A stretch of DNA of 64,000 nucleotides, taken from NCBI GenBank assembly GCA_036250225.1, contig JAPZLL010000011.1, forward strand, positions 868,001-932,000, written 5' to 3'. The notes beneath the pieces are model-generated. The model saw only the letters and a list, made by a program, of their open reading frames with translations, was not told where the DNA came from and did not search any database. Both the position numbers and the translations under genes were made by a program. Positions 22,726-34,401 of the stretch are shown one piece after another. The stretch comes from Cercophora sp. LCS_1 (lineage: Eukaryota > Ascomycota > Sordariomycetes > Sordariales > Lasiosphaeriaceae). Every line of letters begins with the position of its first letter. Positions within the stretch are counted from its first letter, which is position 1.

Positions 22726-23538
22726 ATGGGCTCTCGCAGAGTTCACGCGGACGACGAGAAGCCTCAGAGAGAACTTCTTGCCTGGATCACGGGCACACTG
22801 GAACTCCCAAAGCGAAGAAGTCCGACCAAGCTCAAAAAGAAGCAACCAGAGGTCAAGCGGGGAAGAAACGCCACCTCGGAATCAAGAACGGTCCCTTCAT
22901 CAAGCAGGGATTCCCGTGGTAGGAGGCCATCCCAGCACCCCCATGGAACCGAGCAACGTTATCGAGCAGAGGGACGACATTACCACTCCCAAGGGCCTCA
23001 GGATGGAGGAGAACCCGTCGGCGCGTGTTGCCCCCATTGTCCGTTTAGACCTGGACGCGTCAGAACAACGGAGGGAACCCTCCACGTCTACGAAAACGCC
23101 AGAATCGCCGCGGAGGCTGAACAACGCCGTCACCGGGCCCACGAACTTGACGCAGGGCAGGGACGGACACCGCGCCGCTACCAAGCTTACCAACCTGATG
23201 AAGGGCGGAGACGAGAGCTGCAACGCAGCCAAGTCTACCCGCTTGAGCGAGGGCAGTAACCCGACCTAGGGCACAACCACCAGCGGGGATACAGTCCAGT
23301 CTTCGAGCTCGACGTGGTAGAGACACACAAGTTTCACAACAACCAAGTCCACGAGCTCGACGCAGCACAAGGACAAGGTCTGGGGGTTACTAAGGCAGGG
23401 GAACGGCGTCTCCAGCGCAGCACGAAGCGCGTGACCTGTTCTAATGAGGTGAAGACCAGGACCACGGAACCCGATCCCGAGGGCGGACGTTCATCTACGA
23501 TGGGAGTCAAAGTTTCGCCGTGGCACGGGACGCCTTGA
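22726..23538 (+). pseudogene. Unrecognised polar repeat ORF interrupted by an in-frame stop
   Basis: I do not recognise the family. From MGSRRVHADDEK at 22726 the frame runs 177 residues to TAA at 23257-23259. The same frame then continues open to TGA at 23536-23538. The two parts are related: HELDAGQG...RRRELQRS before the stop matches HELDAAQG...GERRLQRS after it, so they are two copies of one internal repeat of roughly 70 residues. This shows that the frame was once continuous. The protein is highly charged (KLKKKQPEVKRGR near residue 35), with no signal or membrane helix. The stop may be a nonsense mutation, or it may sit in an intron I could not define (no good donor/acceptor pair of usual length brackets it), or be read through. 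Upstream TATA spacing fits a real promoter. Confidence 0.45.
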
Positions 23539-24099
23539 CGTCTCACCGATCCCGATCTCCCAAAGCTTCGACCACCGAAAAGAAGAGCAGACGTCCATCC
23601 ACAAGGCAAGCTTTTGCTGCGGACTAGAACCCTCGGCGCCCATCCAACCTAATAAAACGTCAACCGGGAAAGAAGGAGTAAGTGAGCCCCCGGGGTGACA
23701 GGAGTGCGAGAGACGGTAGTTAATGAAAGGATTGTCAGGGAGGAGGAGTAGCATCGATGGCTGGAGCGGCTCGGATATTGTTAGCGCTAGGGGTGAGATG
23801 GTGAGAATAGTTTGGATAATTTGGTATATTATTTTGGGGGATCTGAAAGTTGGGACAGGGGTTGGGACTGGATGCGCTCGTCGCCCACAATTGGGGTTCA
23901 TAAGTCATTGGAAAAGACACATCAAGTTTGTCTGATCACTCTGGGTAAGTACCTTACCTGACGAGTCATTATTAGGACTGTCTGTCGGCGGGTTGCCAGT
24001 ATTAAACGAAAACAATCGATGAAACTATTACCTCTTGCTTGCTCTACGTAACTTCTCGTTGTCGGCTTTTCTTTCTTGTGTGCCTCCCTAGGTAGGTAG
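23539..24099. other. Intergenic, nothing recognised
   Basis: AT-richer DNA (notably 23740-24080) without a domain-bearing frame. It may hold the 3' end of the preceding ORF and the remains of the following minus-strand remnant. Confidence 0.4.
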
Positions 24100-24836
24100 T
24101 CAGACCGGAGCACAAACCGTTTTACCATCCTCCCACACCGTCGCCTTCGAAATTCCAGGGCAGCAGCCGTCGGGGCGGTTCTGGTACTTTTGTAGTCGTC
24201 GTGGTGGCAGCGGTGGCACGACTTCCCTGGCAGATAGACCGACGACGGGAGGCTGAGGTATCATCTGCAAGACCTCCATGTCGTCGGCAAAAGCAGTGTT
24301 TCTGACGTCCTCCAGCTGGCCTGTGGAGTTATTGTGGTTCTCGCTCTCAGCGGCCACCTGGAGACGCTTCCGCCACTCAAGCGGCTGGATCCAGTCCTTC
24401 GGGATCCAGTGTATGTATTCGTACCGAGGCGAATGAGCACGACGTTGGGCCGGCCGGTGTAGTTGTGCATCTGCAGGATTGTGCAGGTCTCCGGTTCCGA
24501 TTCGCAGCAATAGCATCCAGCCACCAAATTGGCCCGTAGGACGACTCTTTGTCCTGGAAAGCGTCGCAGCGCGTGCGTGTCCAAGACTGAGGTGCTTATT
24601 CCGCGCGCGACCCAACTCCCCACTACGTCGGGCGCCTCTGGGGTTGCCTTTTGGAAGGGGCGACCCGCGCTGGAAAACTCGACGTCGTCCCCAGAGAGCA
24701 TTCGCTTCAAGCTGGCCAGCGCTTCTCCTGTGCACTCCCCGGAGACACTGTCCTCCTTCAACCTGCTAGAAGGTTTAATGCTCTGTAGAACGCTTCCTTG
24801 GCAATCTGGCTCTTTCTCTTCACACCACTTACCCAA
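24100..24836 (-). pseudogene. Frameshifted remnant of an unknown gene
   Basis: Two overlapping minus-strand frames seem to be halves of one protein. The upstream half (frame of 24836-24261) reads sensibly through LQMHNYTGRPNVVLIRLG. The downstream half (frame ending 24100) reads RYEYIHWIPKDWIQPLEW and on to a TAG stop after KTVCAPV. The change of frame falls near 24420 at GGTACGAATACATAC, with no plausible intron there, so an indel is likely. No start methionine or membrane segment is clear. The remnant begins directly after the stop of the F-box pseudogene, next to a GTAAGT that could be a leftover donor. The family is unknown. Together with the F-box relic it suggests a decaying block. Confidence 0.35.
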
Positions 24837-24838
24837 TT

Positions 24839-26245
24839 CTAGTATCCGCGTTGCTTTACCTGGGGCAGATCATCCTCCATTCTAACGGTCTCCACAGCCA
24901 CACCAGCATTATGACAGGCATCACGCAGCTCTTGGCGCTTAAGAGGGCCCCACGAGTCATCATCCGTAGTCTTGAGCAGCGAAGTAAACCTCTGCAAACG
25001 CGGTGTCCACGTCCTCCAGTGTGCCAACCATGCCTCAATAAGAGGCAACACAGTGAAACCAGGCCAATCGAACTCCTCACAGAGCTAGCCGTCGTCATTG
25101 ATGGTAACCGATTCCAAACCAACAGGAAAGCAAGTATCCAAGCGATCCTGCCCATGTCTTGTAAATTCGATCAAAAGAACCAATGGCACCTCCAAGTGGG
25201 CGAGACGGTCAAAGCTCCGAAGTCCATCCAAGGGTCCTTGGATTTCGATGTCGGAAAAACCCATTGTCGTCCTCTCCACAGGCGACTGTGACCGCACACG
25301 GCCCAGGTCGGCCGCGATCTGGTCAAGAGCAACCAGCGGTGTGTTGATGCGCTGGGCTTCACCGTCTTCGTCTCTATCATGATCAGCGTGCGGATCGTAC
25401 CACCACTCCCAGTCCAGGACCTGGAGCCGTTTCGTCGCTCGGAGTAGCTGGCCCAGCGGGCCCTCGCGAATGCCGCTTAGCTTCATTGACGTCAGATTGT
25501 TACATGGCGGAGCAGCGGCAGCAGGCCACGAGAAACTCAACGGGTTGTCGAGCCGAACGTGCAAATGCTCAAGATTCGGGGGATACAAAAACGCCAGCAT
25601 GTCTTTGGTGTTCCCTGGCATCATCCAACCGCGCCAGCTCCAACCGGGCAGAGAGGGGAGGAAGATCACGTTCCGTAGCCGTGAGAACGTCGGGAGGTTG
25701 TTGTCACTCGGTTGCGGCCCAACGCAAAGTGTAGAAATGAGCATCTCTCCGAGAATGCGGCTTTCCTTGGCTACGCTAGGTTCGAGGTGAAGAACTGACA
25801 GGTTCGACAGGCGCGATATAAGCAGGGCGATCAAAGCGTCCATGGTTCCTTCCTGCAGTGCGTGAACCCAGTTTTGGCGATTTGGATGTGGAAGGTGCAT
25901 GGCGTCAATGCAGGCGGCGAATTCGGCTACATGCTCATCCGCGATTGCTATCTTGGGCGGTTGTCTTGTCCTCTAATGGTCGGGAACCCGGAACCTGTCG
26001 CGGCCCATCTTGAGCTTGTCAACTTGTGCTGCGAGGTGGGGTCTCCGAAGCAGAGTTGATAGGAGCAGTGCAATTGGTGGGGTGTGAGACTTCTCCCATA
26101 TCAGTTCAATGACAGAGTGGAGTAAAGGCTGCGCGACGCTGCAGAGGGAGCTGCTGGTTCGACAAATGGCAAGCAGATCGGGCGGTGGGAGCGAGCAGAA
26201 AATTTGCCGTTGAAGCTCAACTGGGAACAAGTCGAGAGCTGCCAT
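24839..26245 (-). pseudogene. F-box / leucine-rich protein pseudogene with two in-frame stops
   Basis: F-box proteins link substrates to SCF ubiquitin ligases through Skp1. MAALDLFPVELQRQIFCSL...LLAICRTSSSL at the start is an F-box. One reading frame then runs 469 codons to TAG at 24839, interrupted by TAG at 25973-25975 (after RVPDH) and TAG at 25085-25087 (after INDDG). The frame stays coding-like across both: PPKIAIADEHVAEFAACID after the first and EEFDWPGF...LIEAWLAHW after the second. The middle has leucine-rich-repeat-like lines (LSNLSVLHLEP, LEHLHVRLDNP, LTSMKLSG, LQVLDWEW). Neither stop is bracketed by usable splice sites with the right phase. The natural end is probably at 24839. I infer a pseudogene, although an N-terminal F-box fragment of 90 residues could still be made. 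Confidence 0.7.
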
Positions 26246-26790
26246 GGCGGTTGCTGAACTTGGAGCGCCAAGCGCCGGGTCTGAGTTGAAAAGGGAAGTT
26301 GCATCCCTCGTGGAGTTTTGTGACGAAGTCGTGCGGCACGTGTTCCGGGTCCATGTCTTGTTTGCGCTAGAATGATGTCTAGCGAATTGAATCCCTGCCC
26401 CTCATTGTCGAACAAGTGTATCGTAATAGCGATACGGGAGTTTCTTCATGAAGATCGCATGGTCGACTGCTCAAAGGGCAAGTTGACTTCAGCAGTTTAC
26501 GCCTGTGAGCGATGGAAAGCTCCCACTGCAAGTGCTTCCCGAAGCTTGCAGCCGGCAGGGAAAAAATTTGAGACAGCCAATTGATTCCGCAGAACTGATG
26601 CTCAACTTGCCCAAACTTGGCCCGGTGGGTTGCATTGTCGGTGTCCTCTCACCCGCCGCCGACATTATGGCTCATGCACGATCAGCAAATTCACGTTACA
26701 CAGGTTTCATCCGCGACATTATCAAGTCCCTCCGTCCTCTCCGCCATCTAAATCACAACAACACTTCAAAGTCCTCGCAGCGAATTCGAA
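26246..26790. other. Divergent intergenic region
   Basis: Between the F-box relic (minus) and the P450 (plus). I see no gene here; it is promoter DNA for the P450. Confidence 0.5.
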
Positions 26791-28383
26791 ATGGCCCTCC
26801 TACTCGTTCTCATTTCCCTAATCCTCCTCCTCCTCCCTCGACTCTACCGCCTCCTCCACTCTTCCCTTCGCCCACCTTCCTACCCGCCCGGCCCGCCTCC
26901 CCTCCCCATCCTAGGAAACATGCACCAGCTCCCCATGACCAAATCCTTTTTGACATTCACCGCCTGGTCCAAAACATCGTTAGGTCCAATCATCGGCCTC
27001 AAAATCGGTCCCACAAACCTCGTTGTCCTAAACCACCCCTCCCCAGTCCGGCACCTCCTCCAAGAATCCAGCGCCGCACTCTCGGCACGCCCCAAACTCC
27101 CCATTGTGCAGAAATACATCTTTCCCAACGATGACGATCACCCGCTCTGGAGCAACGCAGAGGACCACGCGCTAATGCGGCGGGCGTTGATACACCATAC
27201 CTCGGCTGTTGGGATCACGCAAGCCGCGCCGCTGCTTAGGGCATTCGCAGGACGCTTAGCCAAGGATCTAGGCGACGGAGTGGATTTCAATGAGGCGCTG
27301 CACACGTGGGCGTACGACATTGCGCTGGCGGTCCAGTTTGGCAAGACTACGGCGGACATGGGACCGGGCTGGATGCTCGAGTATCGCGAGGTGCATCGGT
27401 GTTTCCTGAGGGTCGTTGAGCCGGGCGTTGCGCAGCTGGCGGGGATTTGGCCTATTGTGGCGTGGTTGCCGGATTGGATGGCTGGCGGGTGGAAGAAGGA
27501 TGCGGAACAGGCGAGACGGGGGTTTGATGAGACGTATGGGTTGTTGGTTGGGGATACCAAGGGGACGGGAGGCGGTGGGAGGTTTGAGTCGATGGTTTCG
27601 AGGTACCATCGCGAGACGGAGGAGAAGAGGAAGAATGGGTCCAAGGAGGGGAGGTTGGATAAACGGGGGATGGAGTTGGTGGCTGGGTCGGTGCTCGATG
27701 CATCGGCCGGAACGGTGTTGAGTACTATGCTGTTTTTGGTGCAGGCCCTGGCTAAGTTTCCCGAAGTGCAGAGAAAGGCGCAGGCTGAGGTTGATGAGGC
27801 CTGGGGAAGGAATGGCGGACTTCCCGGGGATATCGATACGGCTCAGTTGCCGTACGTTTCTGCGTGTGTGTTGGAGGTTCTGCGCTGGCGGCCGCCGCTG
27901 CCGCTGAGTGTCCCCCGCATGTGTCTTGCCGACCAGACGGTTGACGGGTATCGTATTCCGGCCGGGACAACGGTGGTGACGAACGTGTGGGCGATTCAGC
28001 ATGACCCTGATGCTTATGACCGGCCAGAAGAGTTCGAGCCGGAGCGATTTCTGAGACACCCGCTTGGGAAAAACGGCCCCGTGGGTGAAAATGATGGCAG
28101 GAAGCAGCCGCTGCCGGCATTCGGTACTGGCCGGCGAGCATGTCCCGGAGACCAACTTGCGTTGCATCAGATGGGTATCGCAATTGCGATATTGTTGTGG
28201 GCGTACGGTGTTGTGTCGGAAGGAGAGATTGACTGCAGCCCCGAGACGGGCATACTAGAGGGGCTCGCTGTCACACCGAGCCCGTTTCATGTGAAGTTCC
28301 TACCAAGAGATCAGGGCGTAGAGCAGAGCGTGCTGGAAGAAGCTCGGAGAGCGAACGTGTCACTGGCCATGCTGTTGGACTGA
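26791..28383 (+). CDS. Cytochrome P450, intronless
   Basis: A complete 530-residue microsomal P450 in one exon. Residues 1-26 are the membrane anchor (LLLVLISLILLLLPRLYRLL), followed by the hinge YPPGPPPLPILGN. The K-helix motif is EVLRWRPP (about 362), the PERF-like motif FEPERFL follows, and the haem loop is FGTGRRACPG (about 444), fully canonical with its cysteine. The I-helix reads AGSVLDASAGTVLST: the usual acid-threonine pair has Gly in the acid position (Gly-Thr), which could change proton delivery or the reaction type. Overall it looks like the fungal CYP2-like clan often used in secondary metabolism. No backbone synthase is within the window, so no pathway can be assigned. The upstream neighbour is the decayed F-box gene on the opposite strand. 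Confidence 0.92.
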   Translation: MALLLVLISLILLLLPRLYRLLHSSLRPPSYPPGPPPLPILGNMHQLPMTKSFLTFTAWSKTSLGPIIGLKIGPTNLVVLNHPSPVRHLLQESSAALSARPKLPIVQKYIFPNDDDHPLWSNAEDHALMRRALIHHTSAVGITQAAPLLRAFAGRLAKDLGDGVDFNEALHTWAYDIALAVQFGKTTADMGPGWMLEYREVHRCFLRVVEPGVAQLAGIWPIVAWLPDWMAGGWKKDAEQARRGFDETYGLLVGDTKGTGGGGRFESMVSRYHRETEEKRKNGSKEGRLDKRGMELVAGSVLDASAGTVLSTMLFLVQALAKFPEVQRKAQAEVDEAWGRNGGLPGDIDTAQLPYVSACVLEVLRWRPPLPLSVPRMCLADQTVDGYRIPAGTTVVTNVWAIQHDPDAYDRPEEFEPERFLRHPLGKNGPVGENDGRKQPLPAFGTGRRACPGDQLALHQMGIAIAILLWAYGVVSEGEIDCSPETGILEGLAVTPSPFHVKFLPRDQGVEQSVLEEARRANVSLAMLLD

Positions 28384-29304
28384 GAGCTGGGCGGTAGAGG
28401 CGCGGTCTACGTACTGAGTGCGTCCAAATGGACTGGCAAGCAAATGTAAGGGTTCTTCCTAAGTCATCTCCTTTGCCAGCTGTGCGGATGGAATTCCCTT
28501 CTCCCGTTCGCTCGCAGGCCGTTCTTTCCTCAGAGGCCTCCTCTTTTCGCGATTTCCGAAATTCTCAATCTCGCGACTTTCGACGGCCGGCCAGGCTGGG
28601 ATACCGCCACACTTGCAGTCTTGCAGTCTTGCATCACGTTTCCTACCCCTTTCTCAACAGTTGATCCTGAACTCATCGATGGCCACCCTTTTTTCGCGGG
28701 CAAAAAACCCCACGTTGCAGCGTGGCCACAGGATTTGCGGGCAGCCAGGTCAAAATGCTGTGGTCGGAATTGGCTCATTGGCCAAAACTGCGCAGCTCGC
28801 AGAATGAAGACTTGGCAGCCGCCCCCGAAGGGTTCTTGGGTAGCAAGTAGGTCAAACTGCTTGCTGTCTGGAGCGTGCCCATTGGCCAAAACTGCGCAAT
28901 GTGCAAAAATACAGCTTGGCAGTCGCCCCTTCTCTTTGCGAGGATCAGTGAAACAGCTCCATTTCGAAATGCCCACTGGTCGCCACTGCTGATTTTGTGC
29001 TGCGTGCCGAAACGGTGCGCATCCTTGCTCGTTGAACTGCCTCGCAAGGGAAGTTTGCGGGGACGACAGACGTAGCACAATGTTTTCGTCGAGGACATAT
29101 TTGTGTCGGGCGGCATTCATGGCGCATGCCAATCACGGGGATGTTTGGACCAGTAGCTGGGGAGCGGATCGGGTTTGACAGGTATTCCGTCACCCTGCCA
29201 CCCAAAACGGCAAAAACCAGAGAGTGAACTACCTACCCGGCACCCTCACTCCACTCCGCGAGCTCTCTCTCCCTCCCGTAAGTGTCCAACACCGAAATGC
29301 AGCC
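28384..29304. other. Intergenic with a 102-bp tandem duplication
   Basis: The region between the P450 and the NLR-like gene. It contains a degenerate tandem repeat (listed separately) and otherwise no gene that I can support. Confidence 0.5.
28741..28942. repeat. Degenerate tandem repeat, period about 102 bp, two copies
   Basis: Copy 1 (28741-28842) and copy 2 (28843-28942) share AGGTCAAA near their starts, CATTGGCCAAAACTGCGCA in the middle (28776 and 28880) and CTTGGCAGYCGCCCC near their ends. Divergence between these anchors shows that the duplication is not recent. Confidence 0.7.
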
Positions 29305-32300
29305 ATGGACCACGAAATCGGATTCAGGCTTCTCCACTCTCCCAGGTATCCGGATGGGACTCCCATTGATACATCTATAGACATCGTCGTCATCCACGGA
29401 CTGGATGCAAGCAACGACCATCATTGGTTAGCGGGGCGACTGCCAGTCTCTTTTCCGCAGGCTAGGGTCTTTGCTTATCAATGGTGTTCCGTTCTGGTGC
29501 CCTTTCTCAACGGCAAGAACGCCTTATCAGAGGCTGCTGAGAGCTTTCTGGCAGAGCTGCAAAGGGAAAGACAGCTCAATTCGCAAAAAGTCCGTATTCT
29601 CCGACAGGGGCTTGGGTTTCCATGCTCACCCCGTCACTGACTCTCTCGACAGAAAGCAGCAAGGATCATTTTTGTTTGTTACAGCTTGGGCGGGATCCTT
29701 CTCAAGGACGCTATTCTCCAATCGCTCAACGGACGTTCTCGCTATGTCAACCCAGGGCTCACCAGGCAAATCTGTGGGGTAATCTTCCTGGGGACGCCAC
29801 ACTCTACACCCGCCGGGCGACTCCCAGAACAACTGAAGTTGATCAACCTCGCGGGCGGCGGTTTGCCACATGCAGAGTTCGAGATGGAAATTCTGCAGTC
29901 GATCGGACGGACTTTTGACGGCTTCGAACGACTCAACCGGCGCGATGTCCCGTGGAGGACGATATCGTTCTTCGAGGAGTTGCCAATACCAGTGCGCACA
30001 TCGTTCGGTCCCGTGAGTTGATCTACTCACTACTGGCTCCGAGCGTAGCTAACGCTAATTTGCCCAAGGTGGTCGGATTTGCCGATTCAAGACTTCGCGG
30101 TGGACAGGGGATTGGACTTCACATAAATCATGAGGTAAGTGCTCACATGGGCTGTTTTCTTTGCCGTGTGAAGACGCGGTCTTTCCACCGTTCCCCCCTA
30201 TTTGGAATGGGATCATCTTACTTCCTCGGCCAATCCCAGTACTAACTTATGCGGGCAGGATGTCCTCAAGGGGCTCGGGCGAAGTCCCATACTCTTACGA
30301 GCTGTGGAATCGGTGGTTCGAGACATTCTCCGTAGTATTTCCGACCCAGCACATAATCGAACACTTGAGCACGAGGCCAGCCATACGATGCCTTGGCAAC
30401 AAAACGGTCAGTCTTCGGGAATCCAAAAGACAGGACAGACTGTTTGCTGACCTGTGTTTCGCTTTCATACAGCTCTAGCGAGCATTCTCCAGTCTCTTTT
30501 TGCTGGAAACGGTTCAGAGCGCGTCTGCACCCCAATGTCTGGGACGGGCTCATGGCTCTTGAACCACCCAGACTTCACCTCCTACCTGAAGGAAGAATCC
30601 GGCATTCTGTGGGTTTCTGGGAAGCCTGGAAGCGGAAAGAGCACGTTGATGAAGTTTCTTTCACGACATCTTCCCGGTACCATTCACGGGGCGGTGGTCT
30701 CATCTTTCTTTTTCCGCTTCGAGGACCCCCAAGGCCGGTCACACAAAACAATGCTCAAGTCTTCGCTCTATCAACTTTTCACCACGAAGCCAAGTGTTCT
30801 GCCATCCGAAATGGTCAACACTTATTCGAACAAGGTTCAACTCCTGGGAACCCATGGTAGCGACTGGGAGTGGGACAATTCCGAGCTGGAACTCTTCCTG
30901 CGGAAGTCCTTGACATCGTTGGACAATCTCGGGCTGAAATGCTTCCTGTTGGTCGACGGCTTGGATGAATGCGCTGAAGAAGACAGCGTCATCCCATTCC
31001 TCATCGACATGGTTACGACGCCTCGAGTCTACGTCTGCGTCTTCTCAAGGACAAAGCCAGAACACAAAGGGCCAAAACTTCGGAGCATCAGTTTAGAGGA
31101 CCACAACGCGATTGACATTCAGTCTTACGTGGCCTCCGAACTACAGCTACACACCCGCTCCGACAACACAGCTATTACACCCCTCTTGCAAGAAATTATC
31201 GACAAGGCTTCAGGTGTGTTTCTCTGGGCGGTGCTTGTGGCACGCAGTTTGGACCTCTCGGTCAGACAATCCGACTCGCCGGGCAAGGTGTCCCACAACC
31301 TCGATATTTTCCCTCGGGATGTGGGGGGGCTTTACGAAATGTTGTTCTCCCGTGTCCGAGACGAAAAGTGGGAGCGGCAACGGCAAACGAGGTCCCTTTT
31401 TCTTTGGGTGGCATTCTCGGTGCGGCCACTATCGGCTCCAGAGCTATTGGGGGTGCTGTTACTGGGCGGGCCCGGCGGCGAACCCACCTGTAAGGTATGC
31501 AGCGATTCGACCAGGGAACCGACGCTCTACAAAGGACCCGATAGTTCCATGTATCATGCGGTGGGCCACCTGAAAGAGCTATCTCACGGGTTACTCAGGA
31601 TTGAGCGTGACGTTCCCGATTGGAGGCTTTCAACTGTCCACTTCGTTCACCGGAGCGTCCGGGATTTCCTTTCGTCTTTCCGCGAAGTTGGCGGAGGGCC
31701 TGACGACATACAGCTGGAATTGGCCAAGTCCTGCGTCCAGACCTTCTACAACGAGGCCCGAGGCGGGACTGACAGGTCCAGAAACCCGCTTCTGGCGTAC
31801 GCGGTGCATCACTGGATGGACCATCTGCGTTTGGTCACTAAGCGAGGGGCTGAGTGGGCAGATCTTGCCCTTCAACTCATGGACAAAACTTTCCTGGACA
31901 ATTGGATTCGCCTACACACTCTGGCTCCGACTGCGGCCGGCTTGGTCCCCGCTGGAAAAAGTCCACTCTTTCTCCAAGGAAAAACCACTGCTTGTCACAT
32001 TCTAGCGTACTATGACATTGCAGTTCATGACTTTGGTCTTCGTCGGCGGGAAATAATCAAAGCATCGAACAAAAAAGATCACCAAGGACGAACCCCACTA
32101 ACAATTGCGGTAGCCATGGGACATGCATCAATTGTGCAGTCGTTGTTGACACTTGGCGCCGACCCGAATCTTCATGACGACCAATATGGTGCCGCTCCGC
32201 TTGTTTGGGCGTCAGCTTATGGGCGCCTCAACGTTGTCGAGCTTCTTCTCTCTCGTGGCGCTTCGACCGACGACTTCGGTGGCGGCTGTCTGAGTCTCGA

Positions 32301-34401
32301 TGCAGCTGTGCGGCACAACCGTCCGAAAGTAGCTTCACTTCTTCTACGACACGGGGCTGATCCAAATCAGAACCCTGCAGCAGATCGCCAGTCAGTGTTG
32401 TCTGTCGCCGCGAAATTAGGAAGGGTTTCACTGGTTTCCATGTTTCTCGACCACGGCTCGGCGGCCCTTGGAGTCGACAAGAAGACAGGCCTCACCCCGC
32501 TCCACCATGCAATTTGGGGGGGACATAGGAGGGCCCTGGAGCTTTTGCTTGCGACAATACCCAGCAAGAGAATTGGAGAGCTGGATGCGGCTGCCTCCTG
32601 CAACACGGCCCCATGGGTTCAGCGAATCTTCTTCGCTCTTGTCTCGGGCATTCGTTGCCATGAGTCGGGCGGTGAGCAATCGCCGAATGCGAACAGCGGA
32701 CAACAATGCGAGGGCCCTGTGTCAAGTGGTGGGTCACTGGAAATCGAAAAGGACAGCATCAATCAGAAAAGTAACCCCAAGAAACGAGATCGGGACGAGC
32801 CCGGCGACGATTCGGGGTCAGACGATGACCGGGGGTCCTCTCGGCCAACAAGAAGGCGGCTTCGGCAATTCAACTCCAAGAAGCTTGCTTGCCCCTTCGA
32901 CAAAAGGAGCCCGGGCAAGTACGCAGGAACTTGCAAGGGCCCCGGATTTCCTGACACTCACCGTTTGATGTAAGGGACTTGGCGTCCTGTGCAAGTTTTC
33001 AGTGATGCGAGGAAGCTAATCTTGTCTCAGACAGCATCTGGTGAAGCACCACTTCCTCGGGGATGGATGGAAGCATTGCGAGAGATGCAAGCATTCGTTC
33101 TCCCGAGAGGATATGACGGCGCATGCGAATGCGGACGTCGCCTGCGAGCGGCGCCTGACCATTGACTTCGAGGCCGGGTTTAACCATGATCAGCGACAGG
33201 CCTTGAAATCGAAAGAGATGAAGCCGAAGATGTTCGAGTCCCCATCGCGACACTGGGAAAAGATCTTCCGTGTCGTTTTCCCTGACTGGTCTTCCAAACT
33301 ACCTGTGCCCAGCCCTTGTAAGATCAGGTCTTCCCCGCTGATGCGGTGATATCCGCTCTGACATTGTTCGCAGATTACGACGAAGATGAGGTCATTTATG
33401 CCCCGGAGCTCATCGAGAGAATCCGGGGCGAGGAATTTCGCCGGCGTATTGAGAATTGTCCCCGTGGCGATATCCTCCAGCTTGTTGAACGGACGATCCA
33501 AGACTGCGTCCAGAACCAACCAACGTCTCGACCCCAAGCGCAGGCAAGCCGCACTGCCCCATCGCCAATTCAAACCAACCAATCGCTGAGTCAACCCAAC
33601 TCAGTCGATCTGTCCCGAGGAATCGACTTAGCGATGCCACTGAGACCCGCGCAACCAGGCTTTCAACAGACTCCACAGAGCTTTCACGGCTCAACAGCTG
33701 TTCAGACAAGCTCCTTTCGGCCTCGCCAACTTTGGCAACACGCGGCTCCTGCGCAAACCTACCAACAGCCGCTACCGAGTCAGCCGCCATGGCCTGCTCG
33801 GCAACCGTATTTGGGTAGCTCCTTGTACTCAGTTCCGAGCGGCAGCATTTCGGAGGCTGATTCGGGAAGGGGAGTTCCGTCCTTATCTGGTGACGGGGGG
33901 AGCAGACGGTCCTTGGATCACCGCAACATGGCGCCTGATAGCGCAATCACTTCGGATTTTGAAGACCCGGTTGTGTTCCCCGTGAACATAACGAGTTGGA
34001 GCGGACAACAGGACTACCGATGTCCCAACCCACCGGAGAGTCATCGTTCAGCCTCGGTTGATATGAATTTCGACAACTTTCGCCCTTCCTCCTTCATTGC
34101 CGATGACATTCCTTTGAGTCTCGTGCAGCGTGGTCCTCTGCAAGGCCGCAACATGGCGCTACGCCCACAGCTTAGTGCACCGTTGTCTCCAGTCGATTTT
34201 CTGGACCGTTATGATATCTTGGGTCCCCCCGTCCCACAGGACTTTCTGTTCGGTAGCCCCGGTTCACGTTCAGTCGGTGACAACCAGGCAGCGGGGGTCG
34301 ACAATCTGGGTCTGAACATTCCAAATCATTCAAGGGGTGGTCAGGGCGCTGCAGGTCAAAATCCCACGGGTGGATATTGGGGGGGCCAAAGCGGTGGTTG
34401 A
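29305..34401 (+). CDS. NLR-like protein: hydrolase-like domain, NACHT, ankyrin repeats, C2H2-type zinc region
   Basis: A large STAND receptor of the fungal self/non-self or stress type, 1556 residues. Exons: 29305-29589, 29653-30012, 30069-30134, 30259-30406, 30473-32969, 33031-33317, 33374-34401; all junctions keep frame (the first donor, GTCCGT, is the least certain). Residues 1-240 are an alpha/beta-hydrolase-like effector domain (IDIVVIHGLDAS, VCYSLGG with the serine nucleophile, GVIFLGTPHS). The NACHT P-loop GKPGSGKST is at about 336-344, with Walker B LLVDGLDEC at about 442. Ankyrin repeats span about 815-1000 (GRTPLTIAVAMGH, TPLHHAIWGGH). A basic/acidic linker leads to the fungal zinc region CPFDKRSP...CKGPGFPDTHRL...HCERCKHSF...AHANADVAC. 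The last 340 residues are glutamine/serine/proline-rich and disordered. The hydrolase probably acts when the NACHT oligomerises. Confidence 0.9.
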
